Positions 43,495 to 53,400 of a DNA stretch of 64,000 bases are shown one piece after another. A program made the translations under genes and the position numbers. Location: the NCBI GenBank assembly GCA_013205085.1, contig JABMLH010000001.1:930001-994000 (forward strand). Reading direction: 5' to 3'. Source of the stretch: Microbacteriaceae bacterium VKM Ac-2854. Its GTDB lineage: Bacteria > Actinomycetota > Actinomycetes > Actinomycetales > Microbacteriaceae. The stretch's first letter is position 1, and each line of letters begins with the position of its first letter. Below the pieces are notes generated by a model, which ran no database searches, was not told the DNA's origin, and saw only the letters and a list, made by a program, of their open reading frames with translations.

Positions 43495-45012
43495 TTACTC
43501 CCAGGTGAGGCCGGTGAGGTCCATCGATTCGGTGACCGAGTTCGCCTTGATGCCGTCGAGGCCGGCGTCCGAGATCACGATGTTCGGGAAGAGGAACAGC
43601 GGCACGGCGGGCTCGTCCTCGACGATCTGGTCGACGACCTCCTTCATGCCATCGACCCACTCCTCCTCGGTGCCGGCGTCGGCCGCGGCGACGATCGGGG
43701 CGATGGTCGAGTTGTCGTAGCCGATGTAGTAGTCGGGGTTGTTGAAGGTCGCGAGCAGGTCGCGCGCCTCCACCGAGAGGATCACCGACATCTGGTAGTC
43801 GTGCTTGGTGAAGACCTGGTCGAGCCAGACCGCGGGGAACTCGCTGGAGCGGATGGTCGCGGTGATGCCGACCTCGGCGAGCTGCGAGACGATGATCTCG
43901 GAGACGGCGGTGGCGTAGGGGCGGGTCGGCACGTCGAACGTGATCGCGAGGTCCGAGACGCCGGCCTCGGCCAGCAGGTCCTTCGCCTTCTCGGGGTCGT
44001 AGGCGTACGCGTCCGACTTGTCCTCGTAGTACGGGTCGGTCGGCGGCACCATCGCACCGATGACCTCGCCGTAGCCGGCCCAGGCCGTGTCGATGATGGC
44101 CTGCTTGTCGAGGGCGTAGGCGACCGCCTGGCGCACGCGCACGTCGTCGAACGGCGCGGTCTTGTTGTTCAGCGACAGCAGGATCTCGCCGTTGGAGGAG
44201 CCCTGCACGACCGCGAAGTCGTCGTTCGCCTCGAACTGGCTGATCAGGTCGGGGGCCTGCATGTTGTAGAGCATGTCGACGTCGCCGGCGCGCAGCGCGT
44301 TGGTGCTGGCGACCGCGTCGGCGAAGTAGCGGACGGTGACATCGGTGACGGCGGGCGCCTCCCCGTAGTAGTCGTCGCGGGCGGCGAGCGAGATGTGGTC
44401 GCCCGTCACACGCTCGGTGACCGTGTACGGGCCGGTGCCGATCGGCGTGTTCGCGAGGTCGGCGACGCCGCTCTCGTCGAACATCAGGCCGACGGTGCCG
44501 GCGATGTCGAAGAGCCACGAGTTGCTCGGCGTGGTCAGCACGACCTTCGCCTCGGTCGGCGACACGACCTCGACGTGGTCGAGCACGGCCATCTTCGCGA
44601 CGTTGATCTTCCAGTCGGTCTTGATGCGCTCGAGCGAGAACTTCACGTCGTCCGCCGTGAACTCGGCGCCGTTGGAGAAGGTCGCGCCCTCGACCAGGGT
44701 GAAGTCGTAGCTGAGGCCGTCGTCGCTCACGGTCCAGGACTCGGCGAGCTTGGGCACGAGCGCGCCGTCCTGGTCGACGGCGATGAGGCCCTCGTAGACG
44801 TTGTTCATCAGCAGCTGCGGGATCGCGGCACCGGAGGTGGTGGTCAGGTCGAAGTTGGCGGGTTCACCGGTCAGGCCGATCACCGCGGTCGGCTCGTGCG
44901 CCTCGCCGCTGGCGGCGGAGGAGGCGCCGGCTCCGGCGCTGCAGGCGCCGAGGGTGAGGATGGATGCGGTGGCGATCGCCGCGGCGGCGAGACCTCGGGA
45001 GGGGAGTTTCAC
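43495..45012 (-). CDS. ABC transporter substrate-binding lipoprotein, family 5
   Basis: The 505-residue protein has a lipoprotein signal with lipobox LGAC (Cys24). Peptide/nickel-type binding segments follow: KLAESWTVSDDGLSYDFTL, FTADDVKFSLERI, NTPIGTGPYTVTER and VRQAVAYALDKQAI. It captures a peptide-like or amide substrate outside the membrane for the Dpp-type channel. It is the first gene of the five-gene importer/amidase operon and diverges from the FadR/GntR gene across a perfect GntR operator. Confidence 0.92.
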   Translation of the reverse strand: MKLPSRGLAAAAIATASILTLGACSAGAGASSAASGEAHEPTAVIGLTGEPANFDLTTTSGAAIPQLLMNNVYEGLIAVDQDGALVPKLAESWTVSDDGLSYDFTLVEGATFSNGAEFTADDVKFSLERIKTDWKINVAKMAVLDHVEVVSPTEAKVVLTTPSNSWLFDIAGTVGLMFDESGVADLANTPIGTGPYTVTERVTGDHISLAARDDYYGEAPAVTDVTVRYFADAVASTNALRAGDVDMLYNMQAPDLISQFEANDDFAVVQGSSNGEILLSLNNKTAPFDDVRVRQAVAYALDKQAIIDTAWAGYGEVIGAMVPPTDPYYEDKSDAYAYDPEKAKDLLAEAGVSDLAITFDVPTRPYATAVSEIIVSQLAEVGITATIRSSEFPAVWLDQVFTKHDYQMSVILSVEARDLLATFNNPDYYIGYDNSTIAPIVAAADAGTEEEWVDGMKEVVDQIVEDEPAVPLFLFPNIVISDAGLDGIKANSVTESMDLTGLTWE

Positions 45013-45092
45013 GGATGCTGCTCCTGGTGTCAGGTGGTGCTTCGGGTGAGGGAGATGGAACGCGAGGGGGCCGGCGAGACGAGGACTGGGTC

Positions 45093-45109
45093 TACTGGTC
45101 CGACCAGTA
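45093..45109. promoter_or_regulatory. Perfect FadR/GntR-type operator
   Basis: TACTGGTCCGACCAGTA is a perfect 17-bp palindrome (8-bp arms, one central base) matching the TGGTCnGACCA form bound by FCD-type GntR proteins. It lies in the gap between the importer operon and the GntR gene. Confidence 0.8.
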
Positions 45110-45210
45110 AAAAGAACGCTAGGATCCTGGTACTCAGCGGGTCAAGCCAGGAAACAAAGATGTAACAACCCCCTTACTTCCCCCGCACACAGGCTTTGGA
45201 AGGAGCGACG

Positions 45211-45960
45211 GTGACCTTCACCCCCGTCCAGAAGATCAGTGCGTACGAGTCGATCGTCGAGCAGATCGAGGGCGCCGTTCAGTCCGGCGAACTCAAGCCG
45301 GGCGACCGGCTGCCCGGCGAGCGCCAGCTGATGGCCGACTTCTCGGTGAGCCGCGCGGTGGTGCGGGAGGCGCTGCGTGTGCTGCAGGCCACGGGCACCG
45401 TCGAGTCGCGCCCGGGCGATCCCCGCGGCCCGGTGATCACGGCGTACTCGCCGCGGATGCTGGAGAAGTCGATGTCGCGCCTCGCGCACCTCGAGAGCAT
45501 CTCCCGGGTGGAGTTGCTGCAGTTCCGCCTGCTGCTGGAGGGGCGCTCCTGCCTTCTGGCCGCGGAGAACCGCAGCGAGGCCGACCTGATCGAGTTCGAC
45601 GCGCGCCTGGATGCGCTGCGGCAGAGCGCTCTCGCCGGCGGTTCGGGCTTCGGCATCGCCGTGAACCGATTCCACGCCGCCATCCGTCACGCCTCCGGCA
45701 ACCAACTCGTCGAGGTCTGCGGCAACGTCGTCGGCGGCGTGATGGTGCAGCTGGCCGAAAACCGATTGCACAGCGAGAGCGACCGGCTGGCGCGGGTGCA
45801 GCGCAGCGTCGCCGACGCCGAGGTGCTGCTCGAGGCGATCCGGAGCCAGGAGTCGCACAAGGCCGAGCGGATCTCGATCCAGAACATCTACCGGTACTAC
45901 GAGGACGACCTGTCGGCCGAGGAGGTCCGCGCCCTGGCGCCGTTCGTCGATACGCCGTGA
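45211..45960 (+). CDS. FadR/GntR-family regulator with FCD domain
   Basis: The 249-residue protein has a GntR winged helix (GDRLPGERQLMADFSVSRAV, then REALRVLQATGTVESRPG) and an all-helical FCD ligand domain with the metal-site pattern NRFHAAIRHASGN. The start is GTG at 45211, after GGAAGGAG. It faces the Dpp-type importer operon over a perfect TGGTC/GACCA palindrome. A second copy of this operator near the aminotransferase suggests that it controls both segments of the pathway. Confidence 0.9.
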   Translation: MTFTPVQKISAYESIVEQIEGAVQSGELKPGDRLPGERQLMADFSVSRAVVREALRVLQATGTVESRPGDPRGPVITAYSPRMLEKSMSRLAHLESISRVELLQFRLLLEGRSCLLAAENRSEADLIEFDARLDALRQSALAGGSGFGIAVNRFHAAIRHASGNQLVEVCGNVVGGVMVQLAENRLHSESDRLARVQRSVADAEVLLEAIRSQESHKAERISIQNIYRYYEDDLSAEEVRALAPFVDTP

Positions 45961-45988
45961 TCGCGGCGCGGCTGAGCGTCGCTGCGCC

Positions 45989-48900
45989 TCACATCACGAA
46001 GTCGACGGCGAACACGAGGCGCCGGGCGGCGGGCTTGCGGGCGGCTTCGCCGAAGCCGCCCGCCGGCCGGCTGATCCAGGTCTCGGCCTGCGAGGCATCG
46101 GTTTCGAAGAGCTCGTGCTCGGTGATCAGCAGCCGCAGCTCCGTGTCCTCGATGCCGTCGACCGGCGGCACGATCGCGTGCCAGCGCAGGTCGGCCAACT
46201 CGCCGCTCGCGTGCAACGTCACGGGCGCCGACGCATCCGCCCAGGCGATTTCGTCGGAGCCGTGTGGGCGCCGCTGCCAGAGCGCGACCACCTGGCGCGA
46301 GGCGTCCGCGATCACCGCATCCGCCGAGCCGAACAGGTAGTTCTGGCCCAGCGCGTTGTAGCCGGAAGGTCCGCGAACGGACACCGCGAAGGAGCCGGAC
46401 AGCAGCGGGGTGAGCGCCGCGGTACGGTCCGGCAGCAACTGCGTGAAGCCGGGCTTGACCACCGCGGAGGCGTGGTAGCCCGAGATCGAGTGCGGCTGGT
46501 AGCGCACCAGGGCGAGGTCGACGAAGGGCTGGTACGCCGAACCGCCGTCGAGCTGGAGGTCGCAGTACCAGAGTCCGCGCTCGGCGTCGAAGGCGGGCTG
46601 GTGGCCCACCACAACGCCCGTCTCGGACTGGCCGGGGATGGCGATGCCGGTGCCGACGGCCGAGCGCAGCGCGAACTGGTGCACGTACGGACCGCGCGGC
46701 AGCGCGGGCGAGGCCCAGGCCGGATCCGAACCCCAGCGGCTGACCAGCGGTCCGCTCGCTCCCAGCAGCGCCGGGAAGAGTTCGAGCGCGCCGGTCAGCT
46801 CCTCGTGCCGCTCGAAGACGGGCTCGGCCCCGACGCCGGCCAGCACCGCGAGGTGGGCGCTCAGCTGGGCGTCCTCGCGGTCGATCCGAGCGCCGAGCAC
46901 GGCGGCCTTCGGCGCCGCGGCCCGCGCGTTCAGCAGCCGCTCGCTCGGCCGCAACCGGGCGGATCCGTTCAGGGTCGCCGCCCCGGCGGCGCGCAGCCGC
47001 TCGGCCGCCAGGTCGGCGCCCTGCAGCGCCTCCGGGCTCGGCAGCAGCGCCGTGTCGATCGGGGCGGTCAGCCACGGCTGGTTCGGCACCACAACGCCGA
47101 GCAGTTCGTCGGCACCGGAGGAGTACCACGGCCGGCCGAGGTACACGCGCAGCCCGCCGCCGGTGCGGCTGCGCACCCGCGTCGGCATCAGCGCGCCGAG
47201 TCCGAGCCGGGTGCGCGCCCCGATCGTGCTGCGCTCCGACCAGGTCCAGGTGGGCACGACGTACTCCACCTGGGGCGGATCGGGGCGGTGCGAGGAGGGC
47301 ACGTTCAGCCGAAGCGTCGGCCCGGGATGCACGGTCAGATCGCCGCCCAGCAGGCGGTCGGTGATGGCGGGCGGGAAGTATTCGCGGAATCGTGTGGTCG
47401 CCGTCGCGCTGTAGTCGACCCAGCGGTGCTTGGTGTCGCCGAACTCGTGCCGGAGCAGGTGGGTGGCCGGGCGCAGCGGCGTCGGGGCGTACTCGGTGCC
47501 GCCGATGCGGCAGTCGTCCTCCGTCGCATCCAGCAGGAAGTCGCCGACGTGCGCCTGCCCCGTCCGGGTCTCCGGCGCGGGCTGGGTGACGTCGTCGACG
47601 GGCTCCTCCCACGCGGCCTCGACGTCGAGGCGGCCCGTGCTCTTCGCGTGCACGCGGATGATGCCCGCCAGCGTCGCGGCGGTCTCACCCGGAAAGCGGA
47701 AGACGCCGGAGGAGAGCGTCTTCGGCTCGTCCACCCGGAGCTCGGGCGGCGCGAGCGGCTTCTCCACCGCGTGCACCAGCTCCAGGGTCTCGGCGGGCGT
47801 GAGCAGCCAGTGCCGCCCGAGCACCGCATCCTCCTCCTGCGCCTGCCGGTACGGCTCGGCCTCGAGGCCCCAGACCCCCATCAGCTCGAGCTCGTCCTTC
47901 GGCAACACCGAGCTCAGTGCGACGACGGCGTGGTCTGCCTGCGGCACGAACACCCGCAGCAGCCGCCGATCCGCGTCCCACTCCGCCGCGCCGGCGCCGT
48001 CCTCGATCCGCAGCCGGATCGGATCTCGGTCGTGCCAGGCGCCGGCGCTCGGCCACTCCTGCACCCGGGTGCCGCCGTCGCCGGGCAGGCTCGTGAACGA
48101 GACGCCGAGCGCGAGCGGATCCGGCAGGTACGGCAACGAGAGCGCGTCCACGTCGTGCAGCACGTACGAGCCGCCCTGCTGCAGGTTCTGGTGCGGCACC
48201 AGCCGCCCGAGCTCGTCCGTCAGCACGATCGGCCGTGGCGGCTCCTTGCCGTCGCTGAGCATCCCGGCGTCGTCGGGGGAGAGGAAGGTGCCGGAGGAAC
48301 GCGCGGCGATCGCGAAGGCCGCGTCGCGGTCGGCGGCGCTCGCCGAGCGGTGCAGCGCGTCGTCGAAGCGGCCGTGCAGCTCGGCGAGCTGCTGCGAGCC
48401 CTGTGGAGCCGCGAGGTGCCGCTCGTTCGCGGCCCGGTAGGCGAGGTCCTCCCGCTCGTGCCCGGGCAGCGCGACGATGCGCGCCAGCGCGGCGTACTCC
48501 TCCGCGCCGACGCCGAGGGTCGACCGGATCACCATCCGCAGCAGCGACTCGCCCTCGGTGAACGGACGCCGTGGCACCACGGCGGGAGCGGGCACCGGGT
48601 CCCAGCGGAAGAACGTCGTGAACGGCGTGACGTGCTGCGGATCCAGGAAGTCGCTCGGCACGGAGCGGCCGGCCATGTCGACCAGCCGCGCGCGCATCCG
48701 ATAGCGGCGGCCGAAGCGCAGCCGCGGCAGGCTGCCGCGCACCGGGCGGAACAGCACCTCCAACGGCAGCGGATAGGGTTCCGGCTCCTCGACGCCGGGC
48801 AGCGGCGGCTCGACGCCGAGCAGGCCGATGCGGTTGCCCGGGCGTTGCGCGGCGAGGCTCCAGCCCTCCCACCCGGCCACGGCCTCGTGCAGGTAGGCGA

Positions 48901-50368
48901 GCGTCGGCTCCGCGGCGTTGCGGCTGGCGCTCGCCGCCTTGAGATAGCCCTCGTCGTCGGCGAGCGGCGCGTTCACCGGCAGCGGCAGCCGCTCGCCGGG
49001 GGTCGCGGTGCGCAGCCGGTAGTCGCCGGTGCGCTGGTGCAGCGAGCGCCAGTCGTCCGGCGCCGACTCCTCCGCGACGTCGACGCGGTAGCCGCGGGTG
49101 ACCTCCTCCGCGCGCAGTTCGGCCGGGGCGTCGGCGGCGCGCTGGGCCTCCTGCTGCTGCGCCTCGTCCCAGCCGGCGACGACTCGACCGGCGCGCCCGC
49201 GGCGGTAGAGCGTGAGCCCCGCGCCGCGCAGGGCGGGCAGCGACGCGGCATCCGCGGTCATCGACGGCGCGACCTCGTCGCTGCCGGGCGTCGCCGCGAC
49301 CACCTCGGCCGTGCGCACCACGGAGCGGGCGGTGTTGGCGACCTTGAGCGCGGCGCCGTCGAGGTCGATCTGCTCCAGCAGGAACAGCCGTTCCGCATCG
49401 ACGCGCAGGGAGCCGTCAGCCAGCTCGCCCTCCCGATCGCGCGGAAGGGCGATGAAGCGGCGCTCGCGGAATTCGTAGCCCGTCCACGGGCGGGCGCCCT
49501 CGCGCTGGATCCAGTCGGCCGGCGCATCCCGCGGCAGCAGCCGCACCCGGCCCTCGCCCTCCGGGATCCGTTCGCCCTCCACCACGAGGTAGTCCAGCGC
49601 GAGGCCGAGCCGACGCAGCAGCTCCGGGTAGTCGGCCAGCGCCGAGACGAAGCCGTGGAACTCCAGCGCCGGGCGCTCCGGCGGCGGCGGCTCGACGTCG
49701 GGGCCGAGCGGATCGGCCGAGCCCGGTCGCTCGTAGAAGCGCATCGCCTCCTGCACCGTGAGCACGCTGCCGAGGGCCGTCGTCGGCGCGGGCAGGGCGC
49801 CCCGATCGACGTAGCGGCCGGGGGTGCCGACCGGGCTGCCGGGCGGCGGCGAGACCAGCGGGAAGTCGGGGTTCATCAGAGCCGGGCCGCGCCGCTCGCC
49901 GTGCAGCAGCGCGCGGCCGATCGGATGCAGCGTCGACAGCGGCCCCGAGCGTGCGGGCGGCAGCCGATCGTGCGAGTCCTCGGCCACGGTGGCGTAGACC
50001 GTGCGGATCAGCTCCGCCACGGCCGCCGCCGGGAAGGACGCCACGGTGGTGCCGCTGAGGTCCTGGAAGCCGCCGTCGCCGACCTCGACGGCGTCGAACA
50101 GGGCGTGCCACAGGCCCGGATCCGCTGGCGGTGCCGCCGGGTCCGGCTCCAGTTCGAGCACCTCGTGGAAGCCCGCGGCGTCGACCTCCAGCGCGAGGGC
50201 GAGCCGCTGCGTCGCGGCGGCCCAATCGGCGAACACCGGATACTCCGCGAGCGGGACTCGGCCGCCGCCGGCGTCGAGGCGCGGCGTGACGAATGCGGTC
50301 AGCCGCAGCCGTCCGCTCTGCGGATCCGTGCTGCCCGGCAGGGCGGTGAGCAGGCCGTCCTCGTCCAT
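45989..50368 (-). CDS. Giant protein of unknown function, 1459 residues
   Basis: I recognise no family. The protein starts after a strong GAGGAGGAGG site. Its N-terminus contains RLRLTAFVTPRLDAGGG and FADWAAATQRLALAL. Around residue 553 it has YRMRARLVDMAGRSVPSDF, and around 743 DVDALSLPYLPDPLALGVSF. No signal peptide, membrane helix, P-loop or clear catalytic motif was seen. The C-terminal third is predicted beta-rich (for example QPFVDLALVRYQPHSI). It lies 34 bp after the 1251-residue gene on the same strand, so the two probably act together, perhaps as large structural partners (inference). Confidence 0.75.
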   Translation of the reverse strand: MDEDGLLTALPGSTDPQSGRLRLTAFVTPRLDAGGGRVPLAEYPVFADWAAATQRLALALEVDAAGFHEVLELEPDPAAPPADPGLWHALFDAVEVGDGGFQDLSGTTVASFPAAAVAELIRTVYATVAEDSHDRLPPARSGPLSTLHPIGRALLHGERRGPALMNPDFPLVSPPPGSPVGTPGRYVDRGALPAPTTALGSVLTVQEAMRFYERPGSADPLGPDVEPPPPERPALEFHGFVSALADYPELLRRLGLALDYLVVEGERIPEGEGRVRLLPRDAPADWIQREGARPWTGYEFRERRFIALPRDREGELADGSLRVDAERLFLLEQIDLDGAALKVANTARSVVRTAEVVAATPGSDEVAPSMTADAASLPALRGAGLTLYRRGRAGRVVAGWDEAQQQEAQRAADAPAELRAEEVTRGYRVDVAEESAPDDWRSLHQRTGDYRLRTATPGERLPLPVNAPLADDEGYLKAASASRNAAEPTLAYLHEAVAGWEGWSLAAQRPGNRIGLLGVEPPLPGVEEPEPYPLPLEVLFRPVRGSLPRLRFGRRYRMRARLVDMAGRSVPSDFLDPQHVTPFTTFFRWDPVPAPAVVPRRPFTEGESLLRMVIRSTLGVGAEEYAALARIVALPGHEREDLAYRAANERHLAAPQGSQQLAELHGRFDDALHRSASAADRDAAFAIAARSSGTFLSPDDAGMLSDGKEPPRPIVLTDELGRLVPHQNLQQGGSYVLHDVDALSLPYLPDPLALGVSFTSLPGDGGTRVQEWPSAGAWHDRDPIRLRIEDGAGAAEWDADRRLLRVFVPQADHAVVALSSVLPKDELELMGVWGLEAEPYRQAQEEDAVLGRHWLLTPAETLELVHAVEKPLAPPELRVDEPKTLSSGVFRFPGETAATLAGIIRVHAKSTGRLDVEAAWEEPVDDVTQPAPETRTGQAHVGDFLLDATEDDCRIGGTEYAPTPLRPATHLLRHEFGDTKHRWVDYSATATTRFREYFPPAITDRLLGGDLTVHPGPTLRLNVPSSHRPDPPQVEYVVPTWTWSERSTIGARTRLGLGALMPTRVRSRTGGGLRVYLGRPWYSSGADELLGVVVPNQPWLTAPIDTALLPSPEALQGADLAAERLRAAGAATLNGSARLRPSERLLNARAAAPKAAVLGARIDREDAQLSAHLAVLAGVGAEPVFERHEELTGALELFPALLGASGPLVSRWGSDPAWASPALPRGPYVHQFALRSAVGTGIAIPGQSETGVVVGHQPAFDAERGLWYCDLQLDGGSAYQPFVDLALVRYQPHSISGYHASAVVKPGFTQLLPDRTAALTPLLSGSFAVSVRGPSGYNALGQNYLFGSADAVIADASRQVVALWQRRPHGSDEIAWADASAPVTLHASGELADLRWHAIVPPVDGIEDTELRLLITEHELFETDASQAETWISRPAGGFGEAARKPAARRLVFAVDFVM

Positions 50369-50402
50369 CCCGATCCTCCTCCTCGTTCGTGTGATCTCGG
50401 CG

Positions 50403-53400
50403 TCAGTCGGCGAACGCGTCGCAGTAGTCGTCCCACGGCCGGGGCTCGGCGGGCGCGGCGGGATGCACCCCCATCACCTCCGCGAAGGTGGGGTCGCCGG
50501 AGGAACCGGCGAACTTCTTCTCGCAGCTGATCGAGACGGAGAACGAGAGCAGGCAGACCGAGACCTCGACCGAGATGCTGGCCCGCCCCACCGCCTTGCC
50601 CGTCGAGGTCTCGTAGCTGAGCTCCAGGTAGATCTCGATGCTCGCCGTGATCAGCCCGAGCACGTCGACCTCGCCGCGGGCCCGGAAGTACCCGGCTAGC
50701 AGGGCGCTGGTCACGCCGTTCTCGGTCCGCAGCCGGAAGTAGATGCCCGCCATCACCGAGACCGAGCCGCTGGCCACGCCGAAGTTCAGCTCGATCGCCG
50801 CGCCGAACTCGAAGGCCGCCTCGAGTTCGCGCACCTCGTTCGGCGTGATCACCACGGCGAAGAAGCCGCCGCCGGCGAAGAACGCCACCGCGAGTCGGAA
50901 CGGGTCCTCCCGGCTGGAGAAGGCGAAGCGCACCGCGATCGACTCGCCGACGAACGGCACCTCGAAGGCGGCCGAGAAGACGATGTTCGAGAGCGAGAAC
51001 ACGCCCATCGCCACGGTCGGGATGGCCAGATCGAAGCCGGCCTTGATGCCCGAGGCCGAGACGTCGAGGTAGGGCGGGTCGCTGAAGCCGTCGAACGGGA
51101 TGATCTCGCGCAGGGTCTCCACGAACGACAGCGGCCCGCCGAAGCGCACGCCGCGATCCGCCGTGAACACCACGTTCACATCCGTCTTGCTGCCGGGCAC
51201 CGCCGAGAACTCGATCTTCTCGAACGAGAGCGTGATGAACGGATCCGCGCCGCCGATCAGCCGCAGCTCGAACGGACTGATCGCGCACGTGACCAGCGCG
51301 CTCGCCTCGCCGCCGGGTCGTGTGGGCGCCTGCAGGTCGACGGCCAGAGTCAGGCTGCCCGTGCCGTCACGCGGCGCGAAGATCGGGTCCCCTGCCGGCC
51401 ACGGCCGCAGAGGTGTGCTCCAGTCCAGACGTGCCCGCACGGTCTCGGGCAGGGTGCCGCCGGAGGCGAGCAGCCGCAGCGCCGCGAGCAGCGCCTGCGT
51501 CTCGGCCGCGGTGGCACCGAGCTGGTCCAGCAGCCGCTGCGCCGTCGCGGTCAGCGCCTCCCGGTCTGCGCGCAGCAGCGCATCCGCCGCGGCGAGCTCG
51601 GTCGAGAGGGCGCCGAGCGCGCCGCGCAACCCGGGCACGGCCGCCTCGACCGCGGCGATCCGGTCGTCGATCGGCACGCCGTCGTCGGCGAGGCCGGTCA
51701 CGGCAGCCAGCAGGGCCTCGGCCGCGGTGGCCGTCTCCTGCAGTCGGGCCGCGACGGCGCTGGGCTGCGCCGCGAGCCACACCGCCGTCTGCTGCAGCTG
51801 CGCGAGGTTCGCCGTGAGCATGCCCGCCGCATCCAGCCCCTGCGCGACGAAGCGGGGCAGCGTGTCCAGATCGCTCGGGATCAGCTCCGCCAGGCTGACC
51901 AGGCCGAACAGCTTCGCGGAGGAGGGGAAGTACTTCGCGATGTCGAAGGCGGGCCCGCCCGCGACCAGGTCGGCGACCGGTCCGCCCACCGGGCCGAGGC
52001 TGCGCGAGAGCGCGCTGACGTCGAGTGACGGCGCGACGAAGCCGCCGGAGCGGTCGGACTGGGTGCTGAAATTCAGCGCGGCTGGCGCCGCGAGCTGCAG
52101 GAACACCTCGGCGGCGTTGCCCGCAAAGCCCTTCGAGAGGTACTCCGCCGGGAAGCGCACCGCGACCGAGGCGTTCGCGCCGGCGAGGGCGCTCATCGCA
52201 GGCACGATGGTGCGCGCCTCGCGCAGGATGGGCTCCACCCGCGCCTGCGACTGCGGCCGCGCCAGGGTTCCGGTGGTCGCGATCACGTCGAAGGTCATCG
52301 AGCGGGTGGCCAGGCTGGTGTCGTCGGCGTTCGCGGACGCCGCGTAGGCCACCTTCTGCCCGCGGAAGTCGAAACTCGGAGCGATCGGCGCGTAGAAGGC
52401 GATCGTCTTCGTCAGCGGTGAGCCGAGCGGATCCGCGGCGCTGTAGGCGTTGTGGTCGTACTCGGCGAACACCAGCGGCCCGTCGAACTCGAGCAGGTGC
52501 CCGTCGAGGTCGACCCCGAGCATCCGGAACCGGAACGGCACGCCGTTCACCGTTGGCGTGAACAGCACCCCGCCGATGCCGGGGGAGTGATCCACCGGCA
52601 GGTCGAGGTCGGGCGTCGAGACGGTGAGGATGCGCACGCTGGTCAGCATCATGCCGAGGTCGATCCGCACGTCGCCGGCCGTCTCGCCGGTCGCGCCGTA
52701 GCTGCGCTCCGGCTCGCGGACGACCACGTACATGCGTTGGAACAAGGAGGCGACGCCGTCGCGCACCTTGCGCTCGGTCACCTTCACCAAGGAGGCCGGA
52801 TGCAGCAGCGGCCAGAGGAATCCGGCGTAGACGACCTTCACGGAGCTGTCGCGGCCGAGCGCGGCGTTGTGCGTCCACTCCTGCAGCGAGAGCGCGCCGT
52901 CGGGCGGTTCGGTCTCGAAGCGGCTCGACAGCCAGCCGCCCAGGCTCGACAGCATCAGCCGGTCCACCGCGACGGACGGCGGGGTGTAGCGCAGTCGGTC
53001 GCGGCGCAGGTGGAAGTTCGCGGATTCGTGCACCAGCATCATCCGGTCGCGGCTGCTGAGCGGGCTGCGCCAGTTCGGCCGGTCCTGCGTCTGGTCGGCC
53101 TCGGGCAGCACGGCGGTGGCCGTCGCGTCGAAGCCGAAGCCCGGCGTCTCGTCGAAGTCGCGGGCACAGACGGCGCGCACGGTGCGGTCGTCGCGGGCAC
53201 TCTCGTCGACGCCCCCGCCTTCGCCTTCGCCCCGGTCAACGGGATCGTCGGAGCGGTTGCCGAGGCGGGTGTGCCACAGCTCGACGCGGCCCTCGGGCGG
53301 TGCGGCGCTGCGATGGGCGAACGCCGCGCCGCGATGCGGGCTGAGCTGCAGCCGCCAGGGCAGCTCGATCGCCGTCTCCGTCGGGCTCGGAGCGCGGGGA

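Noticed and set aside
46115-50530. A 1471-codon open frame on the plus strand opposite the 1459-residue giant gene
   Set aside because: Its translation is an Arg/Gly/Val/His-rich shadow without folds, there is no ribosome site, and the minus-strand frame has the expected GC-rich third positions and a strong ribosome site.
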